Source: Pseudomonas fluorescens (GTDB taxonomy: Bacteria > Pseudomonadota > Gammaproteobacteria > Pseudomonadales > Pseudomonadaceae). Taken from it: 64,000 nucleotides of DNA. The stretch lies in NCBI RefSeq assembly GCF_019212185.1, contig NZ_CP078138.1, forward strand, positions 5,066,501 to 5,130,500, given 5' to 3'. A program made the translations under genes and the position numbers. Below the pieces are notes generated by a model. The model did not search any database. It saw only the letters and a list, made by a program, of their open reading frames with translations, and had not been told where the DNA came from. The first letter of the stretch is position 1, and each line of letters starts with the position of its first letter. Of the stretch, positions 18,275 to 29,220 are shown piece by piece.

Positions 18275-19966
18275 TTACTTCTTCAGGCCCAGCTTCTTCA
18301 GCTCTTCGTCACGCAGCTCGCGGCGCAGGATCTTGCCGACGTTGGTGGTCGGCAGCGCATCGCGGAATTCAACAGCCTTCGGCACTTTGTAGCCGGTGAC
18401 GTTGGCGCGCATGTGGGTCATCACCTGCTCCTTGGTCAGGGTCACACCCGGCTTGGCGACGATGAAAATCTTGATCGCCTCGCCCGACTTCTCGTCCGGA
18501 ACGCCAATGGCCGCGCACTGCAGCACGCCCGGCAGGGTCGCCAGCACGTCTTCCAGCTCGTTCGGGTAAACGTTGAAACCGGAGACCAGAATCATGTCTT
18601 TCTTGCGATCGACAATGCGCATGTAGCCGTCAGGCTGAATCAACGCGATGTCACCGGTCTTCAGCCACCCTTCGCTGTCGAGGATCTCGTCGGTAGCCTC
18701 CTGGCGCTGCCAGTAGCCCTTCATCACCTGTGGCCCTTTCACACAGAGTTCGCCGATTTCGCCCATTGGTTGTTCCACGCCAGCGTCGTCGATGACCTTG
18801 CACAGGGTCGAAGGCACTGGAATGCCGATGGTGCCGATCTGGATGTTCTGGATCGGGTTGACCGTGGCCACCGGGCTGGTTTCGGTCATGCCGTAACCTT
18901 CACAGATCGGGCAGCCGGTCACTTCTTTCCAGCGTTCGGCGGCGGCCAGTTGCAGGGCCATACCACCAGACAAGGTGACCTTGAGGGCCGAGAAATCCAG
19001 CTTGCGGAACCCTTCGTTGTTGCACAGTGCGACGAACAGCGTGTTGAGACCGACAAAGCCGCTGAACTTCCACTTCGACAGTTCCTTGACCATCGCCGGC
19101 AGGTCCCGCGGGTTGCTGATCAGGATGTTGTGGTTGCCGATCAACATCATTGCCATGCAGTGAAAGGTGAAGGCATAGATGTGGTACAGCGGCAGCGGCG
19201 TAATCAGGATCTCGCAGCCTTCGTGCAGGTTGGAGCCCATCAGCGCCTTGCACTGCAGCATGTTCGCCACCAGATTGCGGTGGGTCAGCATCGCGCCCTT
19301 GGCTACGCCAGTGGTGCCGCCGGTGTATTGCAGCACCGCGACGTCGCTGCTGGCCGGGTTGGCTTCGGTCACCGGTTGGCCACGCCCCTTGCTCAGCACG
19401 TCATTGAATTTGATGGCGTTGGGCAGATGAAACGCCGGGACCATCTTCTTCACATACTTGATGACGCTGTTGATCAGCAGGCGCTTGAGCGGTGGCAGCA
19501 GGTCCGCCACTTCGGTGACGATGACGTGCTTGACGCCGGTCTTGGGCACCACGGCCTCGGCCAGGTGCGCCATGTTCGCCAGGCACACCAGCGCCTTGGC
19601 TCCGGAATCGTTGAACTGGTGTTCCATTTCCCGCGCGGTGTACAGCGGGTTGGTATTGACCACAATCAGCCCGGCGCGGATGGCACCAAACACGGCGATT
19701 GGGTACTGCAGCAGGTTGGGCAATTGCACGGCGATTCGATCGCCCGGGCGCAAATCGGTATGCTGTTGCAGATAAGCGGCAAAGGCCCCGGACAATTCGT
19801 ACAGCTCACCGTAGGTAAGTGTCTTGCCGAGGTTGCTGAAAGCCGGCTTGTTGGCGAAGCGTTGGCAGGATTGCTTCAACACTGCCTGAATATTCGGGTA
19901 CTCGTCTGGATTGATATCGGCAGCAATCCCAGCTGGGTACTTATCCTTCCAAAAGTCTTCGATCAT
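18275..19966 (-). CDS. fadD1: Long-chain fatty-acid CoA ligase FadD1
   Basis: This 563-residue AMP-forming ligase activates fatty acids to acyl-CoA for beta-oxidation. The phosphate-binding loop appears as YTGGTTGVAKGAMLTHRN, with EGYGMTETSP and the hinge GWLKTGDIALIQPDGYMRIVDRKKD form further on. It lies downstream of a second ligase gene, about 330 bp away on the same strand. The order fadD1-fadD2-hydrolase-phaJ matches P. aeruginosa PA3299-PA3302. Confidence 0.95.
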   Translation of the reverse strand: MIEDFWKDKYPAGIAADINPDEYPNIQAVLKQSCQRFANKPAFSNLGKTLTYGELYELSGAFAAYLQQHTDLRPGDRIAVQLPNLLQYPIAVFGAIRAGLIVVNTNPLYTAREMEHQFNDSGAKALVCLANMAHLAEAVVPKTGVKHVIVTEVADLLPPLKRLLINSVIKYVKKMVPAFHLPNAIKFNDVLSKGRGQPVTEANPASSDVAVLQYTGGTTGVAKGAMLTHRNLVANMLQCKALMGSNLHEGCEILITPLPLYHIYAFTFHCMAMMLIGNHNILISNPRDLPAMVKELSKWKFSGFVGLNTLFVALCNNEGFRKLDFSALKVTLSGGMALQLAAAERWKEVTGCPICEGYGMTETSPVATVNPIQNIQIGTIGIPVPSTLCKVIDDAGVEQPMGEIGELCVKGPQVMKGYWQRQEATDEILDSEGWLKTGDIALIQPDGYMRIVDRKKDMILVSGFNVYPNELEDVLATLPGVLQCAAIGVPDEKSGEAIKIFIVAKPGVTLTKEQVMTHMRANVTGYKVPKAVEFRDALPTTNVGKILRRELRDEELKKLGLKK

Positions 19967-20296
19967 GGAAGCCCACTCCTCAGCAACGCGAATTCTTCAC
20001 CGCATTTGATGCGATTATTATTGGTGTGTGTTTTTGGTGAATCTGGCGTTTATCGAGTGCCGAGAAGTCCCAAAGCGCGCCGAGAGTAGCAGCTTTGCCA
20101 AGGGCCTACTAGAGCCAAAACAGGCCTCTACGGTCACTATGATGACTCAAGAAACTTTAATGGTCACTTTTAGAGTAAAAAATCTAAAGACCCTGAAATA
20201 CCCGTGCTACAGGGTTCAAACGGCTTTTCAAGGGACAAAAAAAGGGGCGCCCATTGATGGACGCCCCTTTTTTGCTGCCGGCTCGCTAACAAATCA
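19967..20296. other. fadD2-fadD1 intergenic region
   Basis: This 330-bp gap contains the fadD2 terminator (20236-20273) and an AT-rich stretch (about 20120-20210) that probably holds the fadD1 promoter. I looked for a GAAAC...GTTTC-type PsrA site and did not find a clear one. No gene is visible. Confidence 0.6.
20236..20274. terminator. Terminator of fadD2
   Basis: AAAAAAAGGGGCG and CGCCCCTTTTTT flank a small loop. It is bidirectional in form and lies right after fadD2 on the minus strand. Confidence 0.92.
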
Positions 20297-21985
<1,689 letters not shown>

Positions 21986-22325
21986 TGTTCTTGTCCTCTA
22001 TACCTGAGCCAATCCGGGCCGCTTGGGGTGGTGCCGCGTCTATCCCCGTAGGAGCTAGCCTGCTCGCGAAAAATCTGAAGGCGTCGCGAGCATTCAGGAT
22101 GTCCGCGTCATCGTTGACGTTTTTCGCGAGCAGGCTCGCTCCTACAAAAAATGGCACATCCCGTCCAAAGCGGAGCTTCTGGGACACTAGCAGTTATGGC
22201 GAATCAGGCAAATATCAGCACCAGTGTCATTGACCGCGTGAATCTTGCTGCCATGGATTGCCCGCATCACCCGTACGCCAGCCGATGCGCTATACAATGC
22301 AACGACCCCGCGCAAAGGAACCGCC
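21986..22325. other. Divergent fadD2/hydrolase intergenic region
   Basis: This 340-bp gap contains a REP pair (22045-22146) and then an AT-richer stretch with a possible -10 TATACA at 22291-22296 upstream of the hydrolase. I see no good -35 hexamer and no gene. Confidence 0.5.
22045..22146. repeat. REP pair (BIME-like)
   Basis: GTAGGAGCTAGCCTGCTCGCGA and, inverted, TCGCGAGCAGGCTCGCTCCT bracket about 50 bp. The copies face each other, as in other Pseudomonas REP doublets. Confidence 0.85.
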
Positions 22326-23270
22326 ATGATCCACGACACGTTCTGGTTGACCGCGAATGACCGCAGCCAGGTTTTCGTCAACCAGTGGTTACCCGAAGGC
22401 CCGCTCAAGGCGGTGATCCTGATTTCCCACGGGATGGCGGAACATAGCGCGCGTTATGAGCGCCTGGCTCAGCGATTGTGTAACCAGACGTACGGGGTCT
22501 ACGCACTGGACCAGCGTGGCCATGGTCGAACGGCCGAAAACGGCGTCTTGGGTCACTACGCCGATGAAGACGGCTGGTGCAAGGTCGTCGGTGATCTCGC
22601 CAGCCTCAACCAACATATCGGTCAACAGCATCCGGGCATTCCAATCGTGCTGCTGGGCCACAGCATGGGCAGCTACATCGCCCAGGCCTATCTGCTGCAT
22701 CACAGCGCCAGCCTGTATGGCGCAGTGCTCAGCGGTTCGAATTTCCAGCCGGTGGCGCTGTACCGCGCCGCGAGCCTGATTGCCCGTTTCGAGCGCTGGC
22801 GCCAGGGGCCGACCGGGCGCAGTGCGCTGATCGAATGGTTGTCATTCGGCGCCTTCAACAAGGCGTTCAAACCCAACCGCAGCCCGTTCGACTGGCTCAG
22901 TCGCGATCCGGACGAAGTCGACAAATACGTCCGCGACCCGCTCTGCGGCTTCCGTTGCACTAATCAGATGTGGATCGACATGCTGGGCGGCTTGCAGCAG
23001 ATCAGCAATGCGTCCAATCTCGCGCAGATTGATCCGGGCCTACCCTTGCTGATCATGGGCGGCGAATGTGATCCGGTGAGTGAGGGCAAGCGTCTCAAGT
23101 CGTTGGCCAATGCCTTGCGCCGGGCCGGCAGCCAGAGCCTGCAGCTCAATCTCTACCCGCAAGCCCGGCACGAACTGTTCAACGAGAGCAACCGCGATGA
23201 AGTCACCGCGGACCTGCTCGACTGGCTGGATAAGGCGTTGAGCCATCGCCGGCCACCCAGAACCGAATGA
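22326..23270 (+). CDS. Alpha/beta hydrolase, monoacylglycerol lipase/lysophospholipase type
   Basis: This 314-residue serine hydrolase has the nucleophile elbow GHSMGS with S113. The probable acid is the Asp in GGECDPVSEG and the probable base is the His in ARHELFN. HGMAEHSARYERLA and DQRGHGRT are typical of the monoglyceride-lipase/lysophospholipase branch. The ATG at 22326 with AAAGGA upstream is preferred over an in-frame ATG 81 nt earlier. It lies between fadD2 and phaJ, so it probably releases fatty acids that the ligases activate. Confidence 0.9.
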   Translation: MIHDTFWLTANDRSQVFVNQWLPEGPLKAVILISHGMAEHSARYERLAQRLCNQTYGVYALDQRGHGRTAENGVLGHYADEDGWCKVVGDLASLNQHIGQQHPGIPIVLLGHSMGSYIAQAYLLHHSASLYGAVLSGSNFQPVALYRAASLIARFERWRQGPTGRSALIEWLSFGAFNKAFKPNRSPFDWLSRDPDEVDKYVRDPLCGFRCTNQMWIDMLGGLQQISNASNLAQIDPGLPLLIMGGECDPVSEGKRLKSLANALRRAGSQSLQLNLYPQARHELFNESNRDEVTADLLDWLDKALSHRRPPRTE

Positions 23271-23310
23271 GCCTCGGCTCTTTCACTTAACTCGTCACAG
23301 GATTCAACCC

Positions 23311-23781
23311 ATGACCCAGGTTACCAACACGCCGTACGAAGCCCTCGAAGTCGGCCAGACCGCCAGCTACAGCAAAACCGTGGAAGAGCGCGACATCCAG
23401 CTGTTCGCGGCAATGTCCGGCGACCACAACCCGGTGCACCTGGACGCCGAGTTTGCCGCCGCCAGCATGTTCAAGGAGCGTATCGCCCACGGCATGTTCA
23501 GCGGTGCCTTGATCAGCGCCGCCGTAGCGTGCGAGTTGCCTGGGCCCGGCACTATCTACATTGGCCAGACGATGAGCTTCCAGAAGCCGGTGAAAATCGG
23601 CGACACCCTGACCGTGCGCCTGGAAATCCTCGAAAAAATGCCGAAATTCCGCGTGCGCATCGCTACCCGCGTATTCAACCAGCGCGATGAATTGGTGGTT
23701 GATGGCGAGGCGGAAATCCTCGCCCCGCGCAAACAGCAGACCGTGACCCTGCCAACCCTGCCGGCCATCAGCATCGGCTGA
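23311..23781 (+). CDS. phaJ: MaoC-like (R)-specific enoyl-CoA hydratase PhaJ
   Basis: This 156-residue hot-dog-fold hydratase converts trans-2-enoyl-CoA to (R)-3-hydroxyacyl-CoA and links beta-oxidation to polyhydroxyalkanoate synthesis. The hydratase-2 motif AAMSGDHNPVHLD contains the catalytic D38 and H43. HGMFSGALIS and GPGTIYIGQTMSF follow. Length, sequence and synteny match P. aeruginosa PhaJ1. It lies 40 bp after the hydrolase gene, probably in the same transcript. Confidence 0.92.
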   Translation: MTQVTNTPYEALEVGQTASYSKTVEERDIQLFAAMSGDHNPVHLDAEFAAASMFKERIAHGMFSGALISAAVACELPGPGTIYIGQTMSFQKPVKIGDTLTVRLEILEKMPKFRVRIATRVFNQRDELVVDGEAEILAPRKQQTVTLPTLPAISIG

Positions 23782-23804
23782 TCAGCCGGTCATGCGGCCC
23801 GTGC

Positions 23805-24668
23805 CTATCGGGCCGCTTCCTGCACTTGCACGCTGGCGGTCATCCCTGAACTGAGGTTGACCCCTTCAGGCAACCGGTCGAACTTGATCCGCACCGGAAT
23901 CCGTTGCGCCAGGCGCACCCAGTTGAACGTCGGCTCGACCTGAGCCAGCAACTGGCCGTCCGGCGTGCTGTTGCGATCATTGATCCCGCGACTGATGCTC
24001 TCGACCTGCCCCGGGATCGCTTCCCCCGCACTCATCAGCCAGACTTTGACCGGATCGCCGACCTTGATTCGCGGCAGTTTGGTTTCCTCGAAATACGCCT
24101 GCACATAGAACGTCGAGTCATCGACCAGCGCCATCACAGGCTGCCCGGCGTTCACGTAGTTGCCCTGGGCCAGGCGCAGATTGGTCACGTGCCCGCTGCG
24201 TGGCGCATGCACCTGGCTGCGGGCCAGATTGATCTCGGCGATCTTGGCGTCGGCCTCGGCCTGGCGCAATTCACCTCGGGCAATGCCGGCGTTGATCTGC
24301 GCGTTCTCGCGCAACTCGGCGCTGATCGCCTGTGGGCCGAGGGCGGCGCGGCGACTGGCTTCATGTTCACGCAGGCTGAGTTGTTGCTGGCGGGTCTGCA
24401 CCACGGCGCGAGCTTTTTCCAACGCGGCCTGGTAGCGCTCGCGGTCGATGCTCAGCAACAGATCACCGGCCTTGACCGGCTGGTTGTCGACCGCCTTAAG
24501 CTCCTCCACCCAGCCGGACACGTCGGGGGCGATGACCACCACGTCGGCGCGAATCCGTGCATCGCGGGTCCAGGGGGTGAGCATGTAGTACTGCCACAAG
24601 TGCATGCCGGCAAAAATCGCCACGGCCACCAGGCACAGGGTTACCGCGACACGTACGGAGGTACGCAT
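23805..24668 (-). CDS. HlyD/AaeA-type periplasmic adaptor protein
   Basis: This 287-residue membrane-fusion protein has one N-terminal membrane anchor (about residues 5-25). A lipoyl-like half motif DLLLSIDRERYQAALEKA and an alpha-hairpin follow, then the second half APRSGHVTNLRLAQGNYV. It couples the inner-membrane pump to an outer-membrane channel. The ATG at 24668 has AAGGAG at good spacing. It is the third gene of the FUSC-DUF1656-HlyD operon, equivalent to AaeA. Confidence 0.92.
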   Translation of the reverse strand: MRTSVRVAVTLCLVAVAIFAGMHLWQYYMLTPWTRDARIRADVVVIAPDVSGWVEELKAVDNQPVKAGDLLLSIDRERYQAALEKARAVVQTRQQQLSLREHEASRRAALGPQAISAELRENAQINAGIARGELRQAEADAKIAEINLARSQVHAPRSGHVTNLRLAQGNYVNAGQPVMALVDDSTFYVQAYFEETKLPRIKVGDPVKVWLMSAGEAIPGQVESISRGINDRNSTPDGQLLAQVEPTFNWVRLAQRIPVRIKFDRLPEGVNLSSGMTASVQVQEAAR

Positions 24669-24678
24669 AGTCAACTCC

Positions 24679-24885
24679 TTATAAAGGCCCAAGTCCCAGA
24701 GTAATCAGGGTCAGGACACAGACATACAGGGCACAATCGAACAGGGCCTCATGCCAGATCCAGCGACCGACCGGGGTCAGGCGCAGCAATAATCGCAGGC
24801 CGGCGGTCAGCACCAGGGCCAGCAATACATAAATCAGAAAAGGACTGAGCAACACCCCGCCCAGCGCCCACTCACGCAACCCCAT
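24679..24885 (-). CDS. DUF1656 small inner-membrane protein (AaeX-like)
   Basis: This 68-residue protein has two hydrophobic helices (about 10-30 and 47-66). It starts 14 nt inside the end of the pump gene and ends 10 nt before the adaptor start. DUF1656 proteins are constant small partners of aromatic-acid efflux pumps, but their role is undefined. Confidence 0.9.
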   Translation of the reverse strand: MGLREWALGGVLLSPFLIYVLLALVLTAGLRLLLRLTPVGRWIWHEALFDCALYVCVLTLITLGLGPL

Positions 24886-26893
24886 GACTGCCCTCCTGTT
24901 GCTGGCACCAGGCGCGCCAGCTGCGTTGCAACTGCAGCACGGCCCCCTGGGAAAGTTTCAGCGCATCACTCTGTGGAAATGCCTGCAGGCTTTGCAGAAA
25001 ACCGGCTGTAGGCGCCTCCAGAATATCCCCACGATCAGCCGCCGGGCCCTGGCGCAAGGCCGAATCCAGATGTTCGAGATAGTCGCGTTGCTGGGTGCTG
25101 ACCGGCACTTGGGCCACCGCCAGGCTCAAACGCAAATGCAGCAACTCATCACCGATATCCAGGCCCAGTACACCGTCATCCCAACGACTGCGAGCCTGTT
25201 GCGGCAGCTCCGGATAATGCCGCGCCAGCTGTAGCAAGCGATCCGCCATGCGCCCACCGAACCAGCTTTCCGCGCCGCGCAAATTACGTCGAGTCAGACG
25301 CGCCAGGTCGTCGAGGGTGGCCGCCAGCAAGCGTCGGCCATGCCAGGCCGGATTGCGCAGGATCAGCAAGTGGAACGCCAATACGGCGGCGCCGACACCG
25401 ATCATCATCGCCTGGGCACTGTTGAGAAACACGGCGACATCGAACGCCATCTGGTTCAGCGGCGCCACCAGCACGATGAAGTGCAGGCAAAACGAAGTGG
25501 CGGTCGCACCGATCTGCGGTTTGGCCATACCCAGCGCACCGAAGAACAGCGGCACGCCCAGGGCCATGCCCAGCAGGGCGAAGCTGCTCCATTGCGGCAA
25601 CAGGATTTCGCCGACCACAAAGGCCACCGGGATCGCCAGGAAGATCCCGCGCATAAAACTCATGCCGATCTGCGCGCCGTTCTCTCGGCTGGCAAACAGG
25701 CTGCAGACCACGCAAGTCAGCAACATGGCGCCTGCTGCCGCGGGCCAGGCGGTGGCCATCCAGAAACTGGCGACGGTCAGAAATGCCAGGGCACTGCGCG
25801 CGCCAAATACCAGGGCCAGGGAGAGGTCGCGGTGCGGTGTCAGGGTGGCGGGCGCTTCGATGGGCTCACGACCTTGCTGGACCGCATCCAGCGCCGCCGC
25901 AGCCGCCAACGCGGAGTCGAGTAACAGGGTGAAGCGCGCCAGGCAGTAACTCTGCGCGGCACTGATAGAGGTTTCGTGCGAGGCGGCGAGCACGCGCGGA
26001 CGCAAGCGCTGCATGGCGCCGGTATCGGCGCTCTCCAGCACTTGCTGCACCTGTTCCATCCACGGCTGCAACTGATCGGCTTCGCGCTCGTCGAGCTGAC
26101 GCCACTGACGGCGGACCGAGCGCGAGATGCGCAACAGCATCAACAGTTTCTGGCTCAAGCCGCTGATCGCCCGCGCCCGCTGCCGCCCCAAGGCTCCCTC
26201 GAACCAGGCGTGCTCGCGCTGGGCGTCGACGGCGACAATCCGCCCAAGGATTTCCAGCAGGCCCTTGCGCGCCTGACGGTCGCCGACCAAGGTGGCCCGC
26301 GCCGTCTGCAGGCCGCTGAGCCAGGCCGCCTGCGCCTGACTCGCCAATTGTTGCTCGACCCGCAGCGGCCAGATCAAGGCGCTACTGGCGGTGGCGCAGA
26401 GAATGCCCAGGGAGATTTCCGTGCAACGCGCCACCGCCTGATCGAACACGGTCAGCGGGTGACTCAAGGCCGGCAGCGCGATAATCGCCACGGTGTAGCC
26501 GGCCAGCACAAAGGAATAGGACCAGGCGCTGCGCAGCAGGGTCGAGCTGGCGGTACACAACCCCAGCCACAAGGCCAGGGCGAACAAAAACAGCCAGGGC
26601 GTCTGCGCGAACAGGCCGACGAAGACCACCGCCATCACGGTTCCCACTACCGTGCCCAGCAACCGCGCCATGCCCTTGTGCACCACCATCCCCGACAACG
26701 GCTGGGCGACGATAAAGGCGGTCATCAAGGCCCACGCCGGCTGTTCCAGGCCCCAACGCAACGCCAACCATAACGCCAACCCACCGCCCAGCACGGTCTT
26801 GAGCGCGAACTGCAGGGCGCGACGATCGGGAGCCAACAAGGCTTGAAGAGTAATGGGCACAAAAACAACTCTGGGAGGGAATAAAACAACCAT
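24872..26893 (-). CDS. FUSC/AaeB-family efflux pump
   Basis: This 673-residue inner-membrane protein has two blocks of membrane helices (about 35-175 and 370-510) separated by soluble domains, the standard AaeB/FUSC arrangement. The pattern FALKTVLGGGLALWLALRWGLEQPAWALMTAFIV form opens the first block. AaeB pumps export aromatic carboxylic acids such as p-hydroxybenzoate; the substrate here is inferred only. No outer-membrane factor gene is adjacent, so it must use one encoded elsewhere. The true start could be a GTG 11 codons later. Confidence 0.9.
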   Translation of the reverse strand: MVVLFPPRVVFVPITLQALLAPDRRALQFALKTVLGGGLALWLALRWGLEQPAWALMTAFIVAQPLSGMVVHKGMARLLGTVVGTVMAVVFVGLFAQTPWLFLFALALWLGLCTASSTLLRSAWSYSFVLAGYTVAIIALPALSHPLTVFDQAVARCTEISLGILCATASSALIWPLRVEQQLASQAQAAWLSGLQTARATLVGDRQARKGLLEILGRIVAVDAQREHAWFEGALGRQRARAISGLSQKLLMLLRISRSVRRQWRQLDEREADQLQPWMEQVQQVLESADTGAMQRLRPRVLAASHETSISAAQSYCLARFTLLLDSALAAAAALDAVQQGREPIEAPATLTPHRDLSLALVFGARSALAFLTVASFWMATAWPAAAGAMLLTCVVCSLFASRENGAQIGMSFMRGIFLAIPVAFVVGEILLPQWSSFALLGMALGVPLFFGALGMAKPQIGATATSFCLHFIVLVAPLNQMAFDVAVFLNSAQAMMIGVGAAVLAFHLLILRNPAWHGRRLLAATLDDLARLTRRNLRGAESWFGGRMADRLLQLARHYPELPQQARSRWDDGVLGLDIGDELLHLRLSLAVAQVPVSTQQRDYLEHLDSALRQGPAADRGDILEAPTAGFLQSLQAFPQSDALKLSQGAVLQLQRSWRAWCQQQEGSHGVA

Positions 26894-26971
26894 AGTCGTG
26901 ATCGCTGACGAACGACGACGAGCAAATTATTAGCTAGCTATCTATATTCGTCCAGCGCTAATTCCAATGCA

Positions 26972-27002
26972 CAAAAAAACGCCAGGCAAGCTGGCGTTTT
27001 TG
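26972..27002 (-). terminator. Terminator of the DUF2383 gene
   Basis: AAACGCCAGC / GCTGGCGTTT-type stem with AAGCTTGC-like loop. On the minus strand it ends in a run of T and lies directly after the gene. Confidence 0.88.
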
Positions 27003-27017
27003 ACAGGCTTTTGACCC

Positions 27018-27485
27018 TTACGAGCGGGCACGCGCCTGATTGCGCAAGGCTTTGACCTGGTCGTGATTGCGTTGCACACCGTGGTACTGGCGCTCAACCA
27101 GATCACGAATGCCCATCAGATTATGTTTGTTGATTTTCTCGATGGCTTCACGATAGGCCTTCAGCGCATGGTCTTCACCACGCTCGGCTTCGTTGAGCAC
27201 CGCCTCTTCGTCTTTGCCAGTGATCATCGACTTGAGGTCGACCCAGCGGCGGTGCAGATCACCGCTGACGCTGGTGGAGGTTTCCGGATCACCGCCCAGT
27301 TGGCGCACGGCGCTTTGCAGTTCAGCAGCGGCGGTGGCACAGTCGGCCGAGCGCTTGACGAACAGCGCCTTGAGTTCTGGATGCTTGATATCTTCAGCAC
27401 AGGTCTTGAACCCTTCCTGGCCGTCCTTGCTGGTTTCGATCAGGTCGTTGAGGACGGAGATGGCTTCTTTATTCATGTCGGTCAT
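27018..27485 (-). CDS. PA2169-family four-helix-bundle protein (DUF2383)
   Basis: This 155-residue, all-helical, charged protein opens AISVLNDLIETSKDGQEGFKTCAED, the signature of the PA2169/DUF2383 family of ferritin-like proteins. No metal-binding set is obvious. Members are often stress- or stationary-phase-induced, and the function is unknown. AAGGA lies about 10 nt upstream of the ATG. It is monocistronic. Confidence 0.88.
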   Translation of the reverse strand: MTDMNKEAISVLNDLIETSKDGQEGFKTCAEDIKHPELKALFVKRSADCATAAAELQSAVRQLGGDPETSTSVSGDLHRRWVDLKSMITGKDEEAVLNEAERGEDHALKAYREAIEKINKHNLMGIRDLVERQYHGVQRNHDQVKALRNQARARS

Positions 27486-27689
27486 TTTTTAATTCCTTCC
27501 AGGTTGTGGGAACGTGGAGAGAACATTGCAGCTCGTGTGCCAGCTTTCTAATCGTCTATTTTTCCTTTAATTTCAAACAGTTATATTTGATTGCGAAAAC
27601 TGTATCCTCGTTATTTGCATGATCTGTCAATTGGCCTGCATGCAGAATGCCTGTATTTTCCATAGGGTCAGATTGAAGAAGACCCCTCG

Positions 27690-27926
27690 ATGAATCCCGA
27701 GAAGCTCGAACTGCTGGTCACCCGCGAAATGCCCTTTGGCAAATACAAGGGCCGGATCATCGCCGACCTGCCCGGCCCCTACCTGAACTGGTTCGCCCGC
27801 GAGGGTTTTCCTCACGGTGAGCTGGGCGGTTTACTGGCACTGATGCAGGAAATCGACCACAACGGCTTGTCCGACTTGCTGGACCCGCTACGGGCCAAAC
27901 ACGGCAAGCCCAAGCCCCGCCACTGA
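27690..27926 (+). CDS. DUF3820-family protein
   Basis: This 78-residue protein contains MPFGKYKGRIIADLPGPYLNWFAREGFP, the family signature. This resembles the 'putative quorum-sensing-regulated virulence factor' annotation but has no proven function. It lies 24 nt before the class V aminotransferase start, probably in one transcript. Confidence 0.85.
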   Translation: MNPEKLELLVTREMPFGKYKGRIIADLPGPYLNWFAREGFPHGELGGLLALMQEIDHNGLSDLLDPLRAKHGKPKPRH

Positions 27927-27950
27927 ACGATGCCCAAGAGCGAATCACCC

Positions 27951-29132
27951 ATGCCCGACAACACCCTACGTGCCCGTGATGAAGCTTTCTGGCAAACCTT
28001 TGCTGACCGCTACGATGTCCAGCCCGGCCCGATCAATCTGGAAAACGGTTACTTCGGGCGCATGTCGCGCACGGTCATCGACGAATACCAACGCAACATC
28101 GAGTTGATCAACCGCAGCAACTCGGTGTACGTGCGCCAGCGCTTCGAGCAGATCGACAGCGTCAGGATCCGCGAGCAATTGGCCGATCTGCTGAAGGTGC
28201 CGGCCGAGGCTGTCGCCTTCACTCGCTGTGCGTCGGACGGCCTGCAATCGCTGATTCGCAACTACAACGGCCTGCAGCCGGGCGATCAGGTGCTGCTGTG
28301 TGATCTGGACTACGACACGGTCAAGGGCGCCATGCGCTGGTTGGGCCAGCACCGTGGCGTCGAAGTGATCGAAATCCAGCACGACCATCCCGCCAGCTTC
28401 GACAGCCTGCTGGCGAGTTATCGCGCCGCCTTCGAACAGCATCCGCGTCTCAAACTGATGGCGCTGACTCACGTCACCCACCGCACCGGTTTGGTGATGC
28501 CGGTCCAGGCAATTGCCGCGCTGGCTCGCGAGTACGGGGTCGAGGTGATCCTGGATGGCGCCCACGCCTTGGGGCAGATCGAATTCAACCTGCAAGACCT
28601 GGGCATTGTGTTTGCCGGCTGTAACCTGCACAAATGGATCGGCGCGCCGCTGACCCTGGGCTTTATCTACATTGCCCCCGAACGCCTGGCCGAGATTGAT
28701 CCGGACATGGGCGAGCTCCACTTCCCGGTCACCGACATCCGCTCGCGCACGCCCTACAGCACCCAGAACATCCCGGCCCTGCTGACCTTGCCGCTGGTGC
28801 TGGAAGAACATTGGGCAATGGGCGGAGCGGCAGCCAAGGGCGCGCGTCTCAACTACTTGCGCAACCTTTGGGTCAGCGCCGTGCGCAATGTGCCAGGTAT
28901 TGAGGTCACGACCCCGGACGATCCGCGCCTGTACTGCGCAATCACCTCCATGCGCTTCACCCGGCATGCCAATCAGCAGACCATGGTCGATCGCCTGCTC
29001 AGCGACTACAACCTGTTCACCGTGACCCGCAGTGGCGCGGCCTGTGGTCCGTGCATTCGGATTACTCCGGGGCTGACCAGCACTGCACAGGACATGCAGC
29101 GCGTGGCACAGGCGTTGATCGAACTGAGCTGA
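27951..29132 (+). CDS. Class V PLP aminotransferase (isopenicillin-N epimerase-like)
   Basis: This 393-residue fold-type I PLP enzyme has DGAHALGQIEFNLQDLG, which holds the PLP-pairing Asp, then CNLHKWIGAPLTLGF with the Schiff-base lysine K228. It resembles the CefD/selenocysteine-lyase-like branch annotated as isopenicillin-N epimerase. Beta-lactam biosynthesis genes are absent, so that name is not a function. There is no signal peptide. The ATG at 27951 is preferred over one 21 nt upstream. The substrate is unknown. Confidence 0.85.
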   Translation: MPDNTLRARDEAFWQTFADRYDVQPGPINLENGYFGRMSRTVIDEYQRNIELINRSNSVYVRQRFEQIDSVRIREQLADLLKVPAEAVAFTRCASDGLQSLIRNYNGLQPGDQVLLCDLDYDTVKGAMRWLGQHRGVEVIEIQHDHPASFDSLLASYRAAFEQHPRLKLMALTHVTHRTGLVMPVQAIAALAREYGVEVILDGAHALGQIEFNLQDLGIVFAGCNLHKWIGAPLTLGFIYIAPERLAEIDPDMGELHFPVTDIRSRTPYSTQNIPALLTLPLVLEEHWAMGGAAAKGARLNYLRNLWVSAVRNVPGIEVTTPDDPRLYCAITSMRFTRHANQQTMVDRLLSDYNLFTVTRSGAACGPCIRITPGLTSTAQDMQRVAQALIELS

Positions 29133-29147
29133 GCGGACTTTTCTTCA

Positions 29148-29186
29148 GGCAAAAAAAAGGCGCACCGACCAAGTGCGCCGAAAAGC
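29148..29186 (-). terminator. Terminator of the zwf-pgl-eda operon
   Basis: GGCGCAC / GTGCGCC stem with an eight-T run on the minus strand, directly after eda. On the plus strand the A-run comes first, so it mainly serves the minus-strand operon. Confidence 0.9.
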
Positions 29187-29220
29187 CGTAGAACACACAA
29201 CGAAGTGTCTGGTGAAGCAA

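Noticed and set aside
18245..20089. A 614-codon open frame antisense to fadD1
   Set aside because: Same cause. It has no domain, overlaps the terminator at 18233-18263, and fadD1 is unambiguous.
22258..22296. Possible promoter for the hydrolase (TTGCCC ... TATACA)
   Set aside because: The spacing is about 27 bp, too long for a sigma-70 promoter. Only the -10-like element is plausible.
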